The notes under the pieces: generated by a model
Seen by the model: only the letters and a program-made list of their open reading frames with translations
What the model was told of the DNA's origin: nothing
Database searches by the model: none
Translations under genes and position numbers: made by a program
Assembly: GCA_964625225.1 (NCBI GenBank)
Contig: CAZVAR010000114.1
Location: forward strand, 1-12,552
Source of the DNA: CAZVAR01 sp964625225
GTDB taxonomy: Bacteria; Pseudomonadota; Alphaproteobacteria; JAJUGE01
Length of the DNA: 12,552 nt
Reading direction: 5' to 3'
Shown: positions 4,966-12,552 of the stretch, piece by piece
Layout: the number at the start of each line of letters is the position of its first letter
Position numbering within the stretch: the first letter of the stretch is position 1

Positions 4966-4998
4966 ATCGCCGACGGACGGCGCGCACAGCCGGTCGGC

Positions 4999-7900
4999 AT
5001 GCCGAGGTCGGCGACCGTGAGCTTCGCCACGCGGATCCGGGAGGTGCCGCTGCCGGCGAGCGAGCAGGCGCGCGAGACCCATCGCGCCGCCTGGCGGCAG
5101 GCCGTCGAGCGTACTGGCGACGCCGCCCTGGTCCGGCGCGCCGCGGCGATCGAGGCCGAGACCGCCCTCCGGGACTTGCTGGACGGCATCTTCGGCTGCA
5201 GCCCCTTCCTGTCGGCGTCCCTCGCCTCCGACCCGGCCTTCGCCTGCGATCTCTTAGAGCACGGCCCGGACGCGGTGCTGCCGCCGGTCCTCGCGGAACT
5301 GCGGGCCGTGCCGGCCGCGCCGACGACGACCGAGCGGGTGATGGGCGCGCTGCGGTGCGTGAAGCGACGGGCGGCGCTCGCCGTGGCCCTCGCCGATCTC
5401 AGCGGCGTGTGGGGTCTGGATCGGGTGACCGGTGCGCTGTCGGAACTGGCCGACAGCGCGGTCGACGCTGCTTTGGCGCATCTCCTGCAGGAGGCAGCCG
5501 GGCTCGGCCGGATCGAATTGGCGCACCCCGACGACCCCTTAAGGGAATCGGGCGTCATCGTCCTCGGCATGGGCAAGCTCGGCGCGTTCGAGCTCAATTA
5601 TTCCAGCGATATCGATCTGATCCTCCTCTACGAGGACGAGCGCATCCGGACCCGCGACCCCGACCGGCTCAATCGGATCTTCGTCCGTATCGCCCGAGCG
5701 CTGGTGCAGATCCTCCAGGAGCGGACGGCGGACGGCTATGTCTTCCGGACTGACCTGCGGCTTCGGCCCGATCCCGCCTCGACGCCGCTCGCCATGTCGA
5801 CACGTGCCGCGGAGGCGTACTACGAGAGCATGGGGCAGAACTGGGAGCGCGCCGCAATGATCAAGGCGCGCGCCGCCGCGGGCGATATCGCAGCCGGCGA
5901 GGCCTTCCTGCGCCACCTGCGACCGTTCGTCTGGCGGCGCAGCCTCGATTTCGAGGCGATCCGCGACATTCACTCGATCAAGCGCCAGATCAACGCCTTC
6001 CGCGGCGGCAAGGCCATCGCGGTCGCCGGCCACAATATCAAGCTCGGGCGCGGCGGCATCCGGGAAATCGAGTTCTTTTGCCAGACCCAGCAACTGATCT
6101 GGGGTGGCCGTGACCCGAGCCTGCGCGTGCGTGCCACCTGCGCTGCGCTCGATGCCCTCACCGCCTCCGGCCATGTCGCGCCGGCGGCCCGGGACGAGCT
6201 GCAGCGGGCCTACCGCTTCCTGCGACGCGTCGAGCACCGGCTGCAGATGATCGCCGATCAGCAGACGCACAGCCTTCCCCCGGAAGAGGGGCTGCCGGCG
6301 GTTGCCCGCTTCATGGGCTATGCCGAGACGGCGCAGTTCGCCGCCGATCTGCGGCGCGAACTCGAATGCGTCGAGGGGCATTATGCCCGGCTGTTCGAGG
6401 GCGAAGCGCCGCTCGGCGGCAGCGGCAGCCTCGTCTTCACCGGCACCGACGATGATCCCGACACGCTGCGTACGCTTGCGGACATCGGCTATCACGAGCC
6501 TGCGACCGTCGCGGCAATCGTGCGGGGTTGGCATCACGGCAGGGTAAGGCCGACCCGCAGCGTGCGCGCGCGCGAGATCCTGACCGAGCTCATGCCCACC
6601 CTACTCGGCGCCTTTGCGCGAACCCCCGATCCGGACCTCGCGCTGCGCAAGTTCGACGCCTTTCTCGGCCGCTTGCCGGCGGGGGTCCAGCTCTTCTCAT
6701 TGTTCCAGTCCAATCCCGGCCTGCTCGACCTCGTCGCCGAGATCATGGGCAGCGCTCCGCATCTCGCGGACCATCTCACCCGGCACCCGGTCGTACTCGA
6801 TGCCGTCCTCGAGGCGGACTTCTTCGCGCCGCCGCCCGGCCTGTCGGCAATGCAGGAGGAAATAGCGGCCGCGCTGAGCCAGGCGATCGACTTCCAGGAC
6901 GTGCTCGACGCGGTACGGCGCTGGACTAACGACCGCAAGTTCCAGATCGGTGTACAGCTCCTCCGCGGCATGCTCGACCCGCGGGATGGTGCCCGCGCCC
7001 TCTCCGACGTGGCGGACGCGGTGATCGGCGCGCTTCAGCCGGCCGTCGAGCGCGAGTTCGCGGTGCAGCATGGCGGCTTCCCGGACGGCGGCATGGCGGT
7101 GCTCGCGCTCGGCAAGCTCGGCAGCCGCGAACTGACCTTCGCTTCGGACCTCGATCTCGTGGTCCTCTACGACGTGCGGGACGGGAGTGACGCGTCCGAC
7201 GGTCCTAAGCCGCTGGCGGCCGGAACCTATTTCATTCGCTTGACCCAGCGCCTGCTGACCGCGATCAGCACGCTCACCGGCGAGGGCGCGCTGTTCGAGG
7301 TCGACCTGCGGCTGCGCCCTTCCGGCAACGACGGACCGCTCGCGGTCCATGTCCGAGGCTTCGAGGATTATCAGCGCAACTCGGCCTGGACCTGGGAGCA
7401 CATGGCACTGACCCGCGCCCGCACCGTTGCCGGAGACGCCGCCTTCCGCGCAGTCGTCGATGCCGAAATCGAGGCGATCCTGGACTTGCCAAGGAGTCGC
7501 CGGAAGATTGCCGCCGACGCACNNNNNNNNNNACTGACCCGCGCCCGGCTCGTCACCGGCCCGCCGGCGCTGCGGGCACGGATCGAGGCGATCTGCCGCG
7601 AGGTTCTGACCGCGTCGCGCGACCCGGACCGGCTGCTGCGGGACGTGGCGGAGATGCGGTTGCGCATGGCCCGCAGCCAGGGCACGCCCTCTCCCTGGTC
7701 GATAAAGCATCGGCGCGGCGGGCTGATCGACGTCGAGTTCATCGCGCAGTACCTGATCCTGCGCCATGCCCACGCGCATCCGGAGATCGTCACCGGGGAC
7801 ACCGCAGAGGCGTTCCGGCGGCTCGCCGCGGCCGGTCTGCTCGACCCGCAGACGGCCGCGGAGCTGATCGAGGCGGCAGACCTGTGGCAGCGGCTGCAGA

Positions 7901-8115
7901 TGATGCTGCGGCTGACCGGCCGCGGCCGCTTCGACGAGGCGACCGCGCCGCCGGCGCTGAAGGCGCTGCTCGCGAAGGCGGGCGGCTGCGTTGACTTCGA
8001 GGCGCTGAAAGTCAGAATCGACGCATTGTCGGAGCGCACGCATCGGCACTTCGAAAGGCTGATCGCGCTTCCGGCCGAACGTCTCGACAGCTCTTCCCGT
8101 GGAGTGGATGCATGA
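4999..8115 (+). CDS. glnE: Bifunctional glutamine synthetase adenylyltransferase/deadenylase (contains an assembly gap)
   Basis: GlnE attaches AMP to glutamine synthetase and phosphorolytically removes it, under PII control, so it sets nitrogen assimilation. Both nucleotidyltransferase modules are visible. The N-terminal deadenylylase has GMGKLGAFELNYSSDIDL at about 190-207 (Asp204, Asp206). The C-terminal adenylyltransferase has ALGKLGSRELTFASDLDL at about 703-720 (Asp717, Asp719), followed by the RLRPSGNDGPLA block and, after the gap, GGLIDVEFIAQYL. Ten Ns at 7523-7532 interrupt it. The same part of the protein, starting LTRAR, occurs on both sides (residues 804-841 and 846 on), so the 1038-residue length is inflated by about 42 residues. 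The start is uncertain: ATG 4999 has no ribosome site, whereas GTG 5017 (SFATRIREV) has GAGG 9 bases upstream. The stop overlaps the next gene by 4 bases. Confidence 0.95.
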   Translation: MPRSATVSFATRIREVPLPASEQARETHRAAWRQAVERTGDAALVRRAAAIEAETALRDLLDGIFGCSPFLSASLASDPAFACDLLEHGPDAVLPPVLAELRAVPAAPTTTERVMGALRCVKRRAALAVALADLSGVWGLDRVTGALSELADSAVDAALAHLLQEAAGLGRIELAHPDDPLRESGVIVLGMGKLGAFELNYSSDIDLILLYEDERIRTRDPDRLNRIFVRIARALVQILQERTADGYVFRTDLRLRPDPASTPLAMSTRAAEAYYESMGQNWERAAMIKARAAAGDIAAGEAFLRHLRPFVWRRSLDFEAIRDIHSIKRQINAFRGGKAIAVAGHNIKLGRGGIREIEFFCQTQQLIWGGRDPSLRVRATCAALDALTASGHVAPAARDELQRAYRFLRRVEHRLQMIADQQTHSLPPEEGLPAVARFMGYAETAQFAADLRRELECVEGHYARLFEGEAPLGGSGSLVFTGTDDDPDTLRTLADIGYHEPATVAAIVRGWHHGRVRPTRSVRAREILTELMPTLLGAFARTPDPDLALRKFDAFLGRLPAGVQLFSLFQSNPGLLDLVAEIMGSAPHLADHLTRHPVVLDAVLEADFFAPPPGLSAMQEEIAAALSQAIDFQDVLDAVRRWTNDRKFQIGVQLLRGMLDPRDGARALSDVADAVIGALQPAVEREFAVQHGGFPDGGMAVLALGKLGSRELTFASDLDLVVLYDVRDGSDASDGPKPLAAGTYFIRLTQRLLTAISTLTGEGALFEVDLRLRPSGNDGPLAVHVRGFEDYQRNSAWTWEHMALTRARTVAGDAAFRAVVDAEIEAILDLPRSRRKIAADAXXXXLTRARLVTGPPALRARIEAICREVLTASRDPDRLLRDVAEMRLRMARSQGTPSPWSIKHRRGGLIDVEFIAQYLILRHAHAHPEIVTGDTAEAFRRLAAAGLLDPQTAAELIEAADLWQRLQMMLRLTGRGRFDEATAPPALKALLAKAGGCVDFEALKVRIDALSERTHRHFERLIALPAERLDSSSRGVDA
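7523..7532. other. Assembly gap (10 Ns) inside glnE
   Basis: Ten Ns are a conventional filler and do not measure a real distance. The right contig begins ACTGACCCGCGCCCG, which also occurs 126 bases earlier at 7407-7421. The two contig ends therefore cover the same part of glnE rather than flanking missing sequence. Confidence 0.98.
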
Positions 8116-8573
8116 CGGTCGACGTGGGCCAACCCGCGCCCCCCTTCTCGCTCGCGACCGACGGCGGCGGCGAGGTCTCGCTGGAATCGCTGCGCGGCCG
8201 CAAGGTCGTCCTCTACTTCTATCCGAAGGACGACACCTCCGGCTGCACCAAGGAGGCGTGCGGCTTTCGTGACGCCCTGCCCGACTTCTCCGCGGCCGGC
8301 GCCGAAGTGATCGGCGTCTCGCCGGACAGCGTCGCAGCGCACGACCGGTTCAAGGCGAAGTATGGCCTGCCCTTCCGGCTCGCCTCCGACCCCGATCACA
8401 AGGTCGCCGAAGCCTACGGCGTCTGGGTCGAGAAGAGCATGTACGGGCGCAAGTATATGGGGATCGAGCGCTCGACGTTTCTGATCGACGAAGAGGGACG
8501 GATCGCCAAGGTCTGGCGCAAGGTCAAGATCCCCGGGCATGTAGAAGCGGTGCTCGCGGCCACCCGCGCCTGA
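8112..8573 (+). CDS. bcp: Peroxiredoxin of the BCP/PrxQ type
   Basis: This is a thiol peroxidase that reduces hydrogen peroxide and organic hydroperoxides with electrons from thioredoxin, in the cytoplasm. At 153 residues it has the normal BCP length. The active-site block YPKDDTSGCTKEACGFRD holds the peroxidatic Cys45 and the resolving Cys50, spaced five apart as in atypical 2-Cys PrxQ proteins. Thr42 and Arg120 (GIERSTFLID) complete the usual Pro-Thr-Cys-Arg active site; the proline is Pro38. The ATG overlaps the glnE stop as ATGA, which indicates translational coupling and an operon with glnE. No functional link between the two is needed. Confidence 0.95.
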   Translation: MTVDVGQPAPPFSLATDGGGEVSLESLRGRKVVLYFYPKDDTSGCTKEACGFRDALPDFSAAGAEVIGVSPDSVAAHDRFKAKYGLPFRLASDPDHKVAEAYGVWVEKSMYGRKYMGIERSTFLIDEEGRIAKVWRKVKIPGHVEAVLAATRA

Positions 8574-8758
8574 GACCGCACCCCGCCTCTCGCGATTTGC
8601 GATGCAGTCCGCGAAGCGCGTCGCAAGGCGCGGCGGCCGCCGCGCCACGCTGCGGCCGATTCGCGGGCGCACCGTTCCTGGCATCGCCCTTGCTAAGCCG
8701 ATGGCGAATTCGGACTATGCCGATCGGCGGCAGCCCCTTCTTCCTTCGAGGTCCCGCG

Positions 8759-9016
8759 ATGACGACGGTGCTTATTCTTGCCTCTATCTTCGTGGTCGTC
8801 ACCCTCTGGGGAATGACGCCCTTCGCCCTGTTCGGCGTGCGGCAGCGCCTCGACCGCATCGTCGTGGCGCAGCGTCGCCATGCCGAGGACGTGGCCGCGA
8901 TCCTGCGCGAGACCAACGCCCTGCTGCAGGCCGGCGCCCACCGGCTGTTCGACGACGCGCCGCGGACCGACCGCACGCTCCTGGTCCGGAACGGCGGCAT
9001 CCGCCACCACGCCTGA
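8759..9016 (+). CDS. 85-aa membrane protein with the PFA.FGV..RLD motif (paralog of the 530-1042 gene)
   Basis: The function is unknown. The N-terminal transmembrane helix covers about residues 3-20 (TVLILASIFVVVTLWGM), followed by PFALFGVRQRLDRIVVAQRR (21-40), a helical stretch to about 56, and a short polar tail ending HH and Ala. Residues 16-56 match residues 36-76 of the 170-aa protein at 530-1042 without gaps (21 of 41 identical). The long disordered tail of that paralog is absent. ATG 8759 is chosen because GAGG at 8748-8751 lies 7 bases upstream; upstream in-frame starts (8717, 8597) have no ribosome site. It is 185 bases after bcp, too far for coupling, so it may have its own promoter (a weak TTGCTA at 8690-8695 is visible). 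Its stop is 3 bases from the stop of the convergent prfB. Confidence 0.75.
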   Translation: MTTVLILASIFVVVTLWGMTPFALFGVRQRLDRIVVAQRRHAEDVAAILRETNALLQAGAHRLFDDAPRTDRTLLVRNGGIRHHA

Positions 9017-9019
9017 GGG

Positions 9020-10145
9020 TCAGCCGGACGGCTGCTCCTCGCGCCGGCTGGTCGCCTTCGCGGCCAGCGCGGCGGCCAGGAAGTCGTCGATCTCACCGTC
9101 GAGGACTGCGGGCGCGTTGCCCTTCTCGACCCCGGTCCGCAGGTCCTTGACCATCTGGTAGGGCTGCAGGACGTATGACCGGATCTGGTGGCCCCAGCCG
9201 ATGTCGGCCTTGGTGGCTTCCTGGGCCTGTGCTTCCTCCTCGCGCTTCTTCAACTCCAACTCGTAGAGCCGCGCCTTCAGCATCGCCATCGCCGTCGCGC
9301 GGTTGCGGTGCTGCGAGCGATCGTTCTGGCACTGAACGACGATCCCGGTGGGTATGTGGGTGATCCGCACCGCGCTGTCGGTCCGGTTCACGTGCTGCCC
9401 GCCGGCGCCGGAGGCGCGGTAGGTGTCGATCCTCAGGTCCTTGTCGAGCACCTCGACCGCGATGTCCTGGTCCACGACCGGATACACCCAGACCGAGGCG
9501 AAGCTGGTATGGCGACGCGCCTGCGAGTCGAAGGGGGAGATCCGGACCAACCGATGGACGCCGCTCTCCGTCTTAAGCCAGCCATAGGCATTGTCGCCGC
9601 TGATGCGCAGCGTCGCGGACTTGATCCCCGCCTCGTCGCCCGGACTCTCTTCGAGCCATTCCACCTTGAAGCCGTGATGCTCGGCCCAGCGGATGTACAT
9701 GCGCAGCAGCATCTGCGCCCAGTCCTGCGCCTCGGTGCCGCCGGCACCGGCGTGGACCTCGAGATAGCAATCGTTGGCGTCCGCCTCGCCGGAAAGTAGG
9801 CTTGCGACCCGGGCGCGCTCGACGCGGCCGTGCAGTTCGCGCAGCGCGGCCTCGCCCTCCGCCACGGCGGCGTCGTCCCCCTCCGCCTCGCCGAGTTCGA
9901 TCAGCGTCAGGGCGTCGTCGAGCGCCCGCTCGTGCGCGCGATAGTCCCTGATCGCCGAGTCGAGCCGGTTACGCTCACGCATCAGCTTCTGCGCCGCGTC
10001 CGGATCCTCCCAGAGGTCGGGATCCTCGGCCAGCGCATTCAGCTCGTCCAGGCGGGAGAGAGCCTGATCCCAGTCAAAGATGCCTCCGGAGCAGGGTCAG
10101 AGACTCGCGGATCTCGTCGGCGAGGGCTTCGGTTTCGGCACGCAT
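9020..10145 (-). CDS. prfB: Peptide chain release factor 2, with programmed +1 frameshift
   Basis: RF2 terminates translation at UGA and UAA. The first 23 codons (MRAETEALADEIRESLTLLR, then RHL) end at an in-frame TGA (10076-10074). Reading continues in the +1 frame as DWDQALSRLDELNAL if the T at 10076 is skipped, giving 374 residues, normal for RF2. The stop-codon-recognition tripeptide SPF is at 203-205 (RISPFDSQARRH). The catalytic GGQ is at 248-250 (GAGGQHVNRTDSAVRI), within a few residues of the E. coli positions. The zero-frame start ATG 10145 has GGGAG 8 bases upstream. Autoregulation is expected: low RF2 lets the ribosome pause at UGA and shift. It follows mrcA on the same strand with 53 bases between, an order I recall as common in alphaproteobacteria. 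The frameshift makes automatic callers truncate or mis-start this gene. Confidence 0.97.
10073..10088 (-). promoter_or_regulatory. RF2 +1 frameshift site
   Basis: On the minus strand the codons are CGG AGG CAT CTT TGA C. The slippery CTT and the UGA-C stop are identical to E. coli prfB. The Shine-Dalgarno-like GGAGG lies three bases before CTT, the spacing required for efficient shifting. The upstream frame begins at ATG 10145, and the downstream frame resumes at 10075. Confidence 0.95.
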
Positions 10146-10198
10146 GGCAAAGGCTCCCGGGCTTCGGTAATCGACATTGGTAGACGGGATCTGGACGT

Positions 10199-12552
10199 TC
10201 AGTACAGGCCGCCGAGGCCGGGCGGCGAGACCGTGGCCGGCGGCCGGTATACGGGCGCCCCGTCCGCCGGCGCCGATCCGGACCTTTCGGGCGGGTAGGC
10301 GACCCCGTCGTAAGCCGGCCAGCCGTAGTGGCCGCCGTAGGGAATGCCACCGACGTCGGACAGCACCTCCGGCGCCATCTCCGAGGCAGCCTCCGCACCA
10401 AGGATCGGCCCCCGGTAACGCGGCTCGGTGCCGGGCTTGAAGGCTTCCAGGATCACGTCGGTGTCGCCGGCCGAGGCGAGCAGGCCCGTCGAGCGGCTGA
10501 CCCGCACCAGGCGAACACCGGCTGGGACCCGGAACGGCCTCGCCGGGATCAGCTCCAGCGCGTCTTCCATGAAATCGCGAAAGATCGGAGCGGCAACGCT
10601 GCTGCCGGTCTCGCGCGGTCCGAGGCTTCGCGGCGTGTCGAAGCCGACGAAGACGCCAGCGACCAGGTCCGAGGAGAAGCCGACGAACCAGGTATCGAAG
10701 CTGTCGTTGGTCGTCCCGGTCTTGCCGGCCAGAGGCTTGCCGGCCATCCGTACGCCCGTGCCGGTGCCGCGCTCGACGACGCCCTGCAGGATCGAGACGA
10801 TCTGATAGACGCTGATCGGATCGGCGAGCTGCTCCCGCGCATCCGGCAGTTCCGGGACGAACTGCGCGGACGCATCGGCGCCCTGGCAGGCGGCGCACGG
10901 CCGGTCGTCGTGCCGGAAGATGGTTCGGCCGGTCCGATCCTGGACGCGGTCGATCAGGGTCGGCTCGATGCGCTTGCCGCCGTTGGCGAGCATGCCGTAG
11001 GCGGCGGTCAGCCGCAGCAGCGTCGTCTCTCCGGCACCGAGCGACATGGACAGCATCCGCGGCATCCGGTCGAACACGCCGAACGCCTCCGCATAGCGCG
11101 CGACCGTGCCGATCCCGATACTGTCGGCCAGCCGGACCGTCATGAGGTTGCGCGACTTCTCGACGCCGAACCGCAGCGTGGCCGGGCCGGAATAATCGCC
11201 CGAATAGTTCTTCGGCTGCCACAGCCCGAGTCCCGGGCCCTGGTCGATGGCGATCGGCGCATCCATGATGATGCTGGACGGAGTAAAGCCGTTCTCCAGC
11301 GCGGCGAGATAGACGAACGGCTTGAACGCCGATCCGGGTTGACGCCTGGCCTGGGTCGCGCGATTGAACTGACTGCGCTCGGGCGTGTAGCCACCGGAGA
11401 TCGCGAGCACGCGCCCGGTGTGCGGGTCGAGCGCCACCAGGGCGCCGTCGATCGCCGGAATCTGCCGCAAACCGTAGGCGCCGCGCCCGCCCGCCTCACC
11501 GGGCAGACGCTCGACCGCCACGACGTCGCCCACCGAGAGCACGTCGGCCGGCCGCCTCGGTGCCGGCCCGACCCGTTCGCCTTCACGCCAGGGCCGTGCC
11601 CAGCGCATCTCCGCGAAGGGGATGGTCCCGCCGCGGCCATCCTTGAAGCCGATCGTTGCGGCGCTGTCGGAGAGCGCGGTGACGACGGCCATTTCCCAGT
11701 CGCCCAATGCCGGCGGGCGCGGAACCGCCGCCAGCGCCTGCGCCCAGTCACCCGATACCGAGATCCGCGCCAAAGGACCCCGCCAACCGTGCCGACGGTC
11801 ATAGGCGATCAACCCGGCACGCAGCGCATCGCGTGCCATCCGCTGCAGGCGGGGGTCGAGCGTGGTGCGCACCGACAGGCCGCCTTCGTAGAGCGCCTTT
11901 TCACCGAACCGGCCGATCAGCTCGCGGCGGACCTCCTCAGCGAACCATTCGGCGGTGACCATCTCGGTCTCGTTGCGGCGTCGGACCACCAGCGGCTCCG
12001 CCCAGGCCTTCTCCGCCTGCTCCTCCGTGATCCGGCCGTCCTCCAGCATCCGGCCGATGACCCAGTCGCGCCGGTCCTTCGCGACCTGCGGCCGCGTGAT
12101 CGGGTTGTAGTTGTTCGGCGCCTTCGGCAGCGCGGCGAGGAACGCCGCCTCGGCGATGCTCAGATCGTCGACCGATTTGTTGAAATAGTTCATAGCCGCC
12201 GCGGCGACGCCGTAGGAGCCGAAACCGAGATAAATCTCGTTGAGATACAGCTCGAGGATCCGGTCCTTGCTGAACGCCTGCTCGATCCGGAAGGCGAGAA
12301 TGGCCTCCTTGATCTTGCGCGTAATCGACAGCTCGTTGCTGAGCAGGAAGTTCTTGGCGACCTGCTGGGTGATCGTCGAACCGCCGACCGGTCGGCGATC
12401 GGAGGCCATGTTGTACAGATTGGTGATCAGCGCGCGCACCACGCTCATCACGTCGACGCCGGGATGGCTGTAGAAGTTCTTGTCTTCGGCGGCGAGGAAC
12501 GCGTCGATCACGTAGAGCGGGATCACCTCGATCGGAACGAAGAGCCGGTGCT
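10199..12552 (-). CDS. mrcA: Penicillin-binding protein 1A, bifunctional transglycosylase/transpeptidase (5' end outside window)
   Basis: This is an inner-membrane class A PBP that polymerises lipid II and crosslinks peptidoglycan in the periplasm. The reading frame is open to the right edge, so the transmembrane anchor and the first few dozen residues are missing. Numbering from the codon at 12526: glycosyltransferase motifs AEDKNFYSHPG (13-23, catalytic Glu14), GGSTITQQVAKNF (48-60) and RKIKEAILAFRIEQ onward (70-83), ending ILELYLNEIYLG (90-101). An OB-like insert covers about 250-355. Transpeptidase motifs are SAFK (399-402, nucleophile Ser399), SRN (458-460) and KTGTTND (602-608). The Pro/Gly-rich C-terminus ends GLGGLY. 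All catalytic motifs are intact. It is probably co-transcribed with prfB, 53 bases downstream; the two are not functionally related. Confidence 0.96.
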   Translation of the reverse strand, partial: HRLFVPIEVIPLYVIDAFLAAEDKNFYSHPGVDVMSVVRALITNLYNMASDRRPVGGSTITQQVAKNFLLSNELSITRKIKEAILAFRIEQAFSKDRILELYLNEIYLGFGSYGVAAAAMNYFNKSVDDLSIAEAAFLAALPKAPNNYNPITRPQVAKDRRDWVIGRMLEDGRITEEQAEKAWAEPLVVRRRNETEMVTAEWFAEEVRRELIGRFGEKALYEGGLSVRTTLDPRLQRMARDALRAGLIAYDRRHGWRGPLARISVSGDWAQALAAVPRPPALGDWEMAVVTALSDSAATIGFKDGRGGTIPFAEMRWARPWREGERVGPAPRRPADVLSVGDVVAVERLPGEAGGRGAYGLRQIPAIDGALVALDPHTGRVLAISGGYTPERSQFNRATQARRQPGSAFKPFVYLAALENGFTPSSIIMDAPIAIDQGPGLGLWQPKNYSGDYSGPATLRFGVEKSRNLMTVRLADSIGIGTVARYAEAFGVFDRMPRMLSMSLGAGETTLLRLTAAYGMLANGGKRIEPTLIDRVQDRTGRTIFRHDDRPCAACQGADASAQFVPELPDAREQLADPISVYQIVSILQGVVERGTGTGVRMAGKPLAGKTGTTNDSFDTWFVGFSSDLVAGVFVGFDTPRSLGPRETGSSVAAPIFRDFMEDALELIPARPFRVPAGVRLVRVSRSTGLLASAGDTDVILEAFKPGTEPRYRGPILGAEAASEMAPEVLSDVGGIPYGGHYGWPAYDGVAYPPERSGSAPADGAPVYRPPATVSPPGLGGLY

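Larger units (their letters stand above)
4600..4998. other. Leader/regulatory region upstream of glnE
   Basis: There is no established gene here. In order it holds: a GC-rich stretch with an imperfect hairpin, CCCCG-ATC-CGGGG (4678-4690), after the HTH gene, followed 12 bases on by a T-run, so at best a weak terminator; an AT-rich patch 4696-4727 that could hold the glnE promoter (TTGTAT at 4698-4703, TAATAG at 4721-4726, 17 bases apart); a possible 22-codon leader ORF (4765-4833) ending in a tandem duplication (4801-4832); and five phased C-tracts (4920-4965). The glnE frame stays open upstream of 4999 through the C-tracts, but no ATG or GTG precedes it there. Confidence 0.5.

Noticed and set aside
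4752..5020. 65- and 76-aa ORFs covering the C-tracts before glnE
   Set aside because: They have no ribosome sites, low-complexity Pro/His-rich translation caused by the C-tracts, and the second overlaps the glnE start.
5539..6537. Long minus-strand ORF opposite glnE (332 aa)
   Set aside because: It is a shadow of glnE, whose motifs are unmistakable on the plus strand. High third-position GC keeps antisense frames open, and this one has no ribosome site or recognisable domain.
6697..8684. Two further long minus-strand ORFs opposite glnE/bcp (450 and 437 aa)
   Set aside because: They are antisense to glnE and bcp, cross the N gap, and have no domain character. One even spans two coupled plus-strand genes.
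9021..9034. CAGCCG-GA-CGGCTG hairpin at the prfB 3' end as a bidirectional terminator
   Set aside because: It lies within the last prfB codons with a 2-base loop and no T-tract on either side; such short GC palindromes are expected by chance here.
10074..11222. 382-aa minus-strand ORF overlapping mrcA
   Set aside because: Most of it is an alternate frame of mrcA, whose transpeptidase motifs are in the other frame. Only its last 23 codons are real, as the zero-frame start of prfB.

Overview
The window is chromosomal, strongly GC-rich DNA. GC is highest at third codon positions, and the gene content (bactofilin, bifunctional GlnE, PBP1A followed by RF2) points to an alphaproteobacterium, probably of the Rhodospirillales type. 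This is an inference from gene content and protein character, not from a marker phylogeny. A run of 10 Ns inside glnE shows that the window is a scaffold from a draft or metagenome assembly.

Layout, left to right. (1) The 5' end of a pteridine-reductase-like SDR gene runs off the left edge on the minus strand. (2) A 346-base AT-containing regulatory stretch holds two short perfect dyads, followed by a 170-aa single-pass membrane protein (+). (3) A 262-aa SDR (+) has lost the usual Ser-Tyr-Lys catalytic residues. It converges on a 176-aa membrane-anchored protein of unknown function (-). (4) A 51-aa membrane protein (-) has a plausible promoter whose -35 lies inside a perfect 8-bp dyad. (5) A bactofilin (-) is divergent from a small HTH protein (+), and they share a 372-base regulatory region. 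(6) A 399-base leader region before glnE contains a possible 22-codon leader ORF, a small tandem duplication and five C-tracts spaced 10-11 bases apart. (7) glnE and bcp are translationally coupled. An 85-aa membrane protein follows that is a paralog of the one in (2). (8) On the opposite strand, mrcA (PBP1A, 5' end off the right edge) is followed by prfB, which carries the classical RF2 autoregulatory +1 frameshift site.

Most of this is housekeeping: nitrogen regulation (GlnE), peroxide defence (Bcp), translation termination (RF2) and cell-wall synthesis and shape (PBP1A, bactofilin). I see no CRISPR array, prophage, insertion sequence, toxin-antitoxin pair, tRNA or rRNA.

The points most worth a second look are: a small-membrane-protein family present twice in the window (21 of 41 identical, ungapped); the phased C/G-tract array before glnE; the roughly 38-residue segment of GlnE that appears on both sides of the N gap; the SDR lacking its catalytic residues; and the dyads at candidate promoters. 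I did not find a convincing multi-gene novel system. The best candidate for undescribed biology is the paired small membrane proteins.
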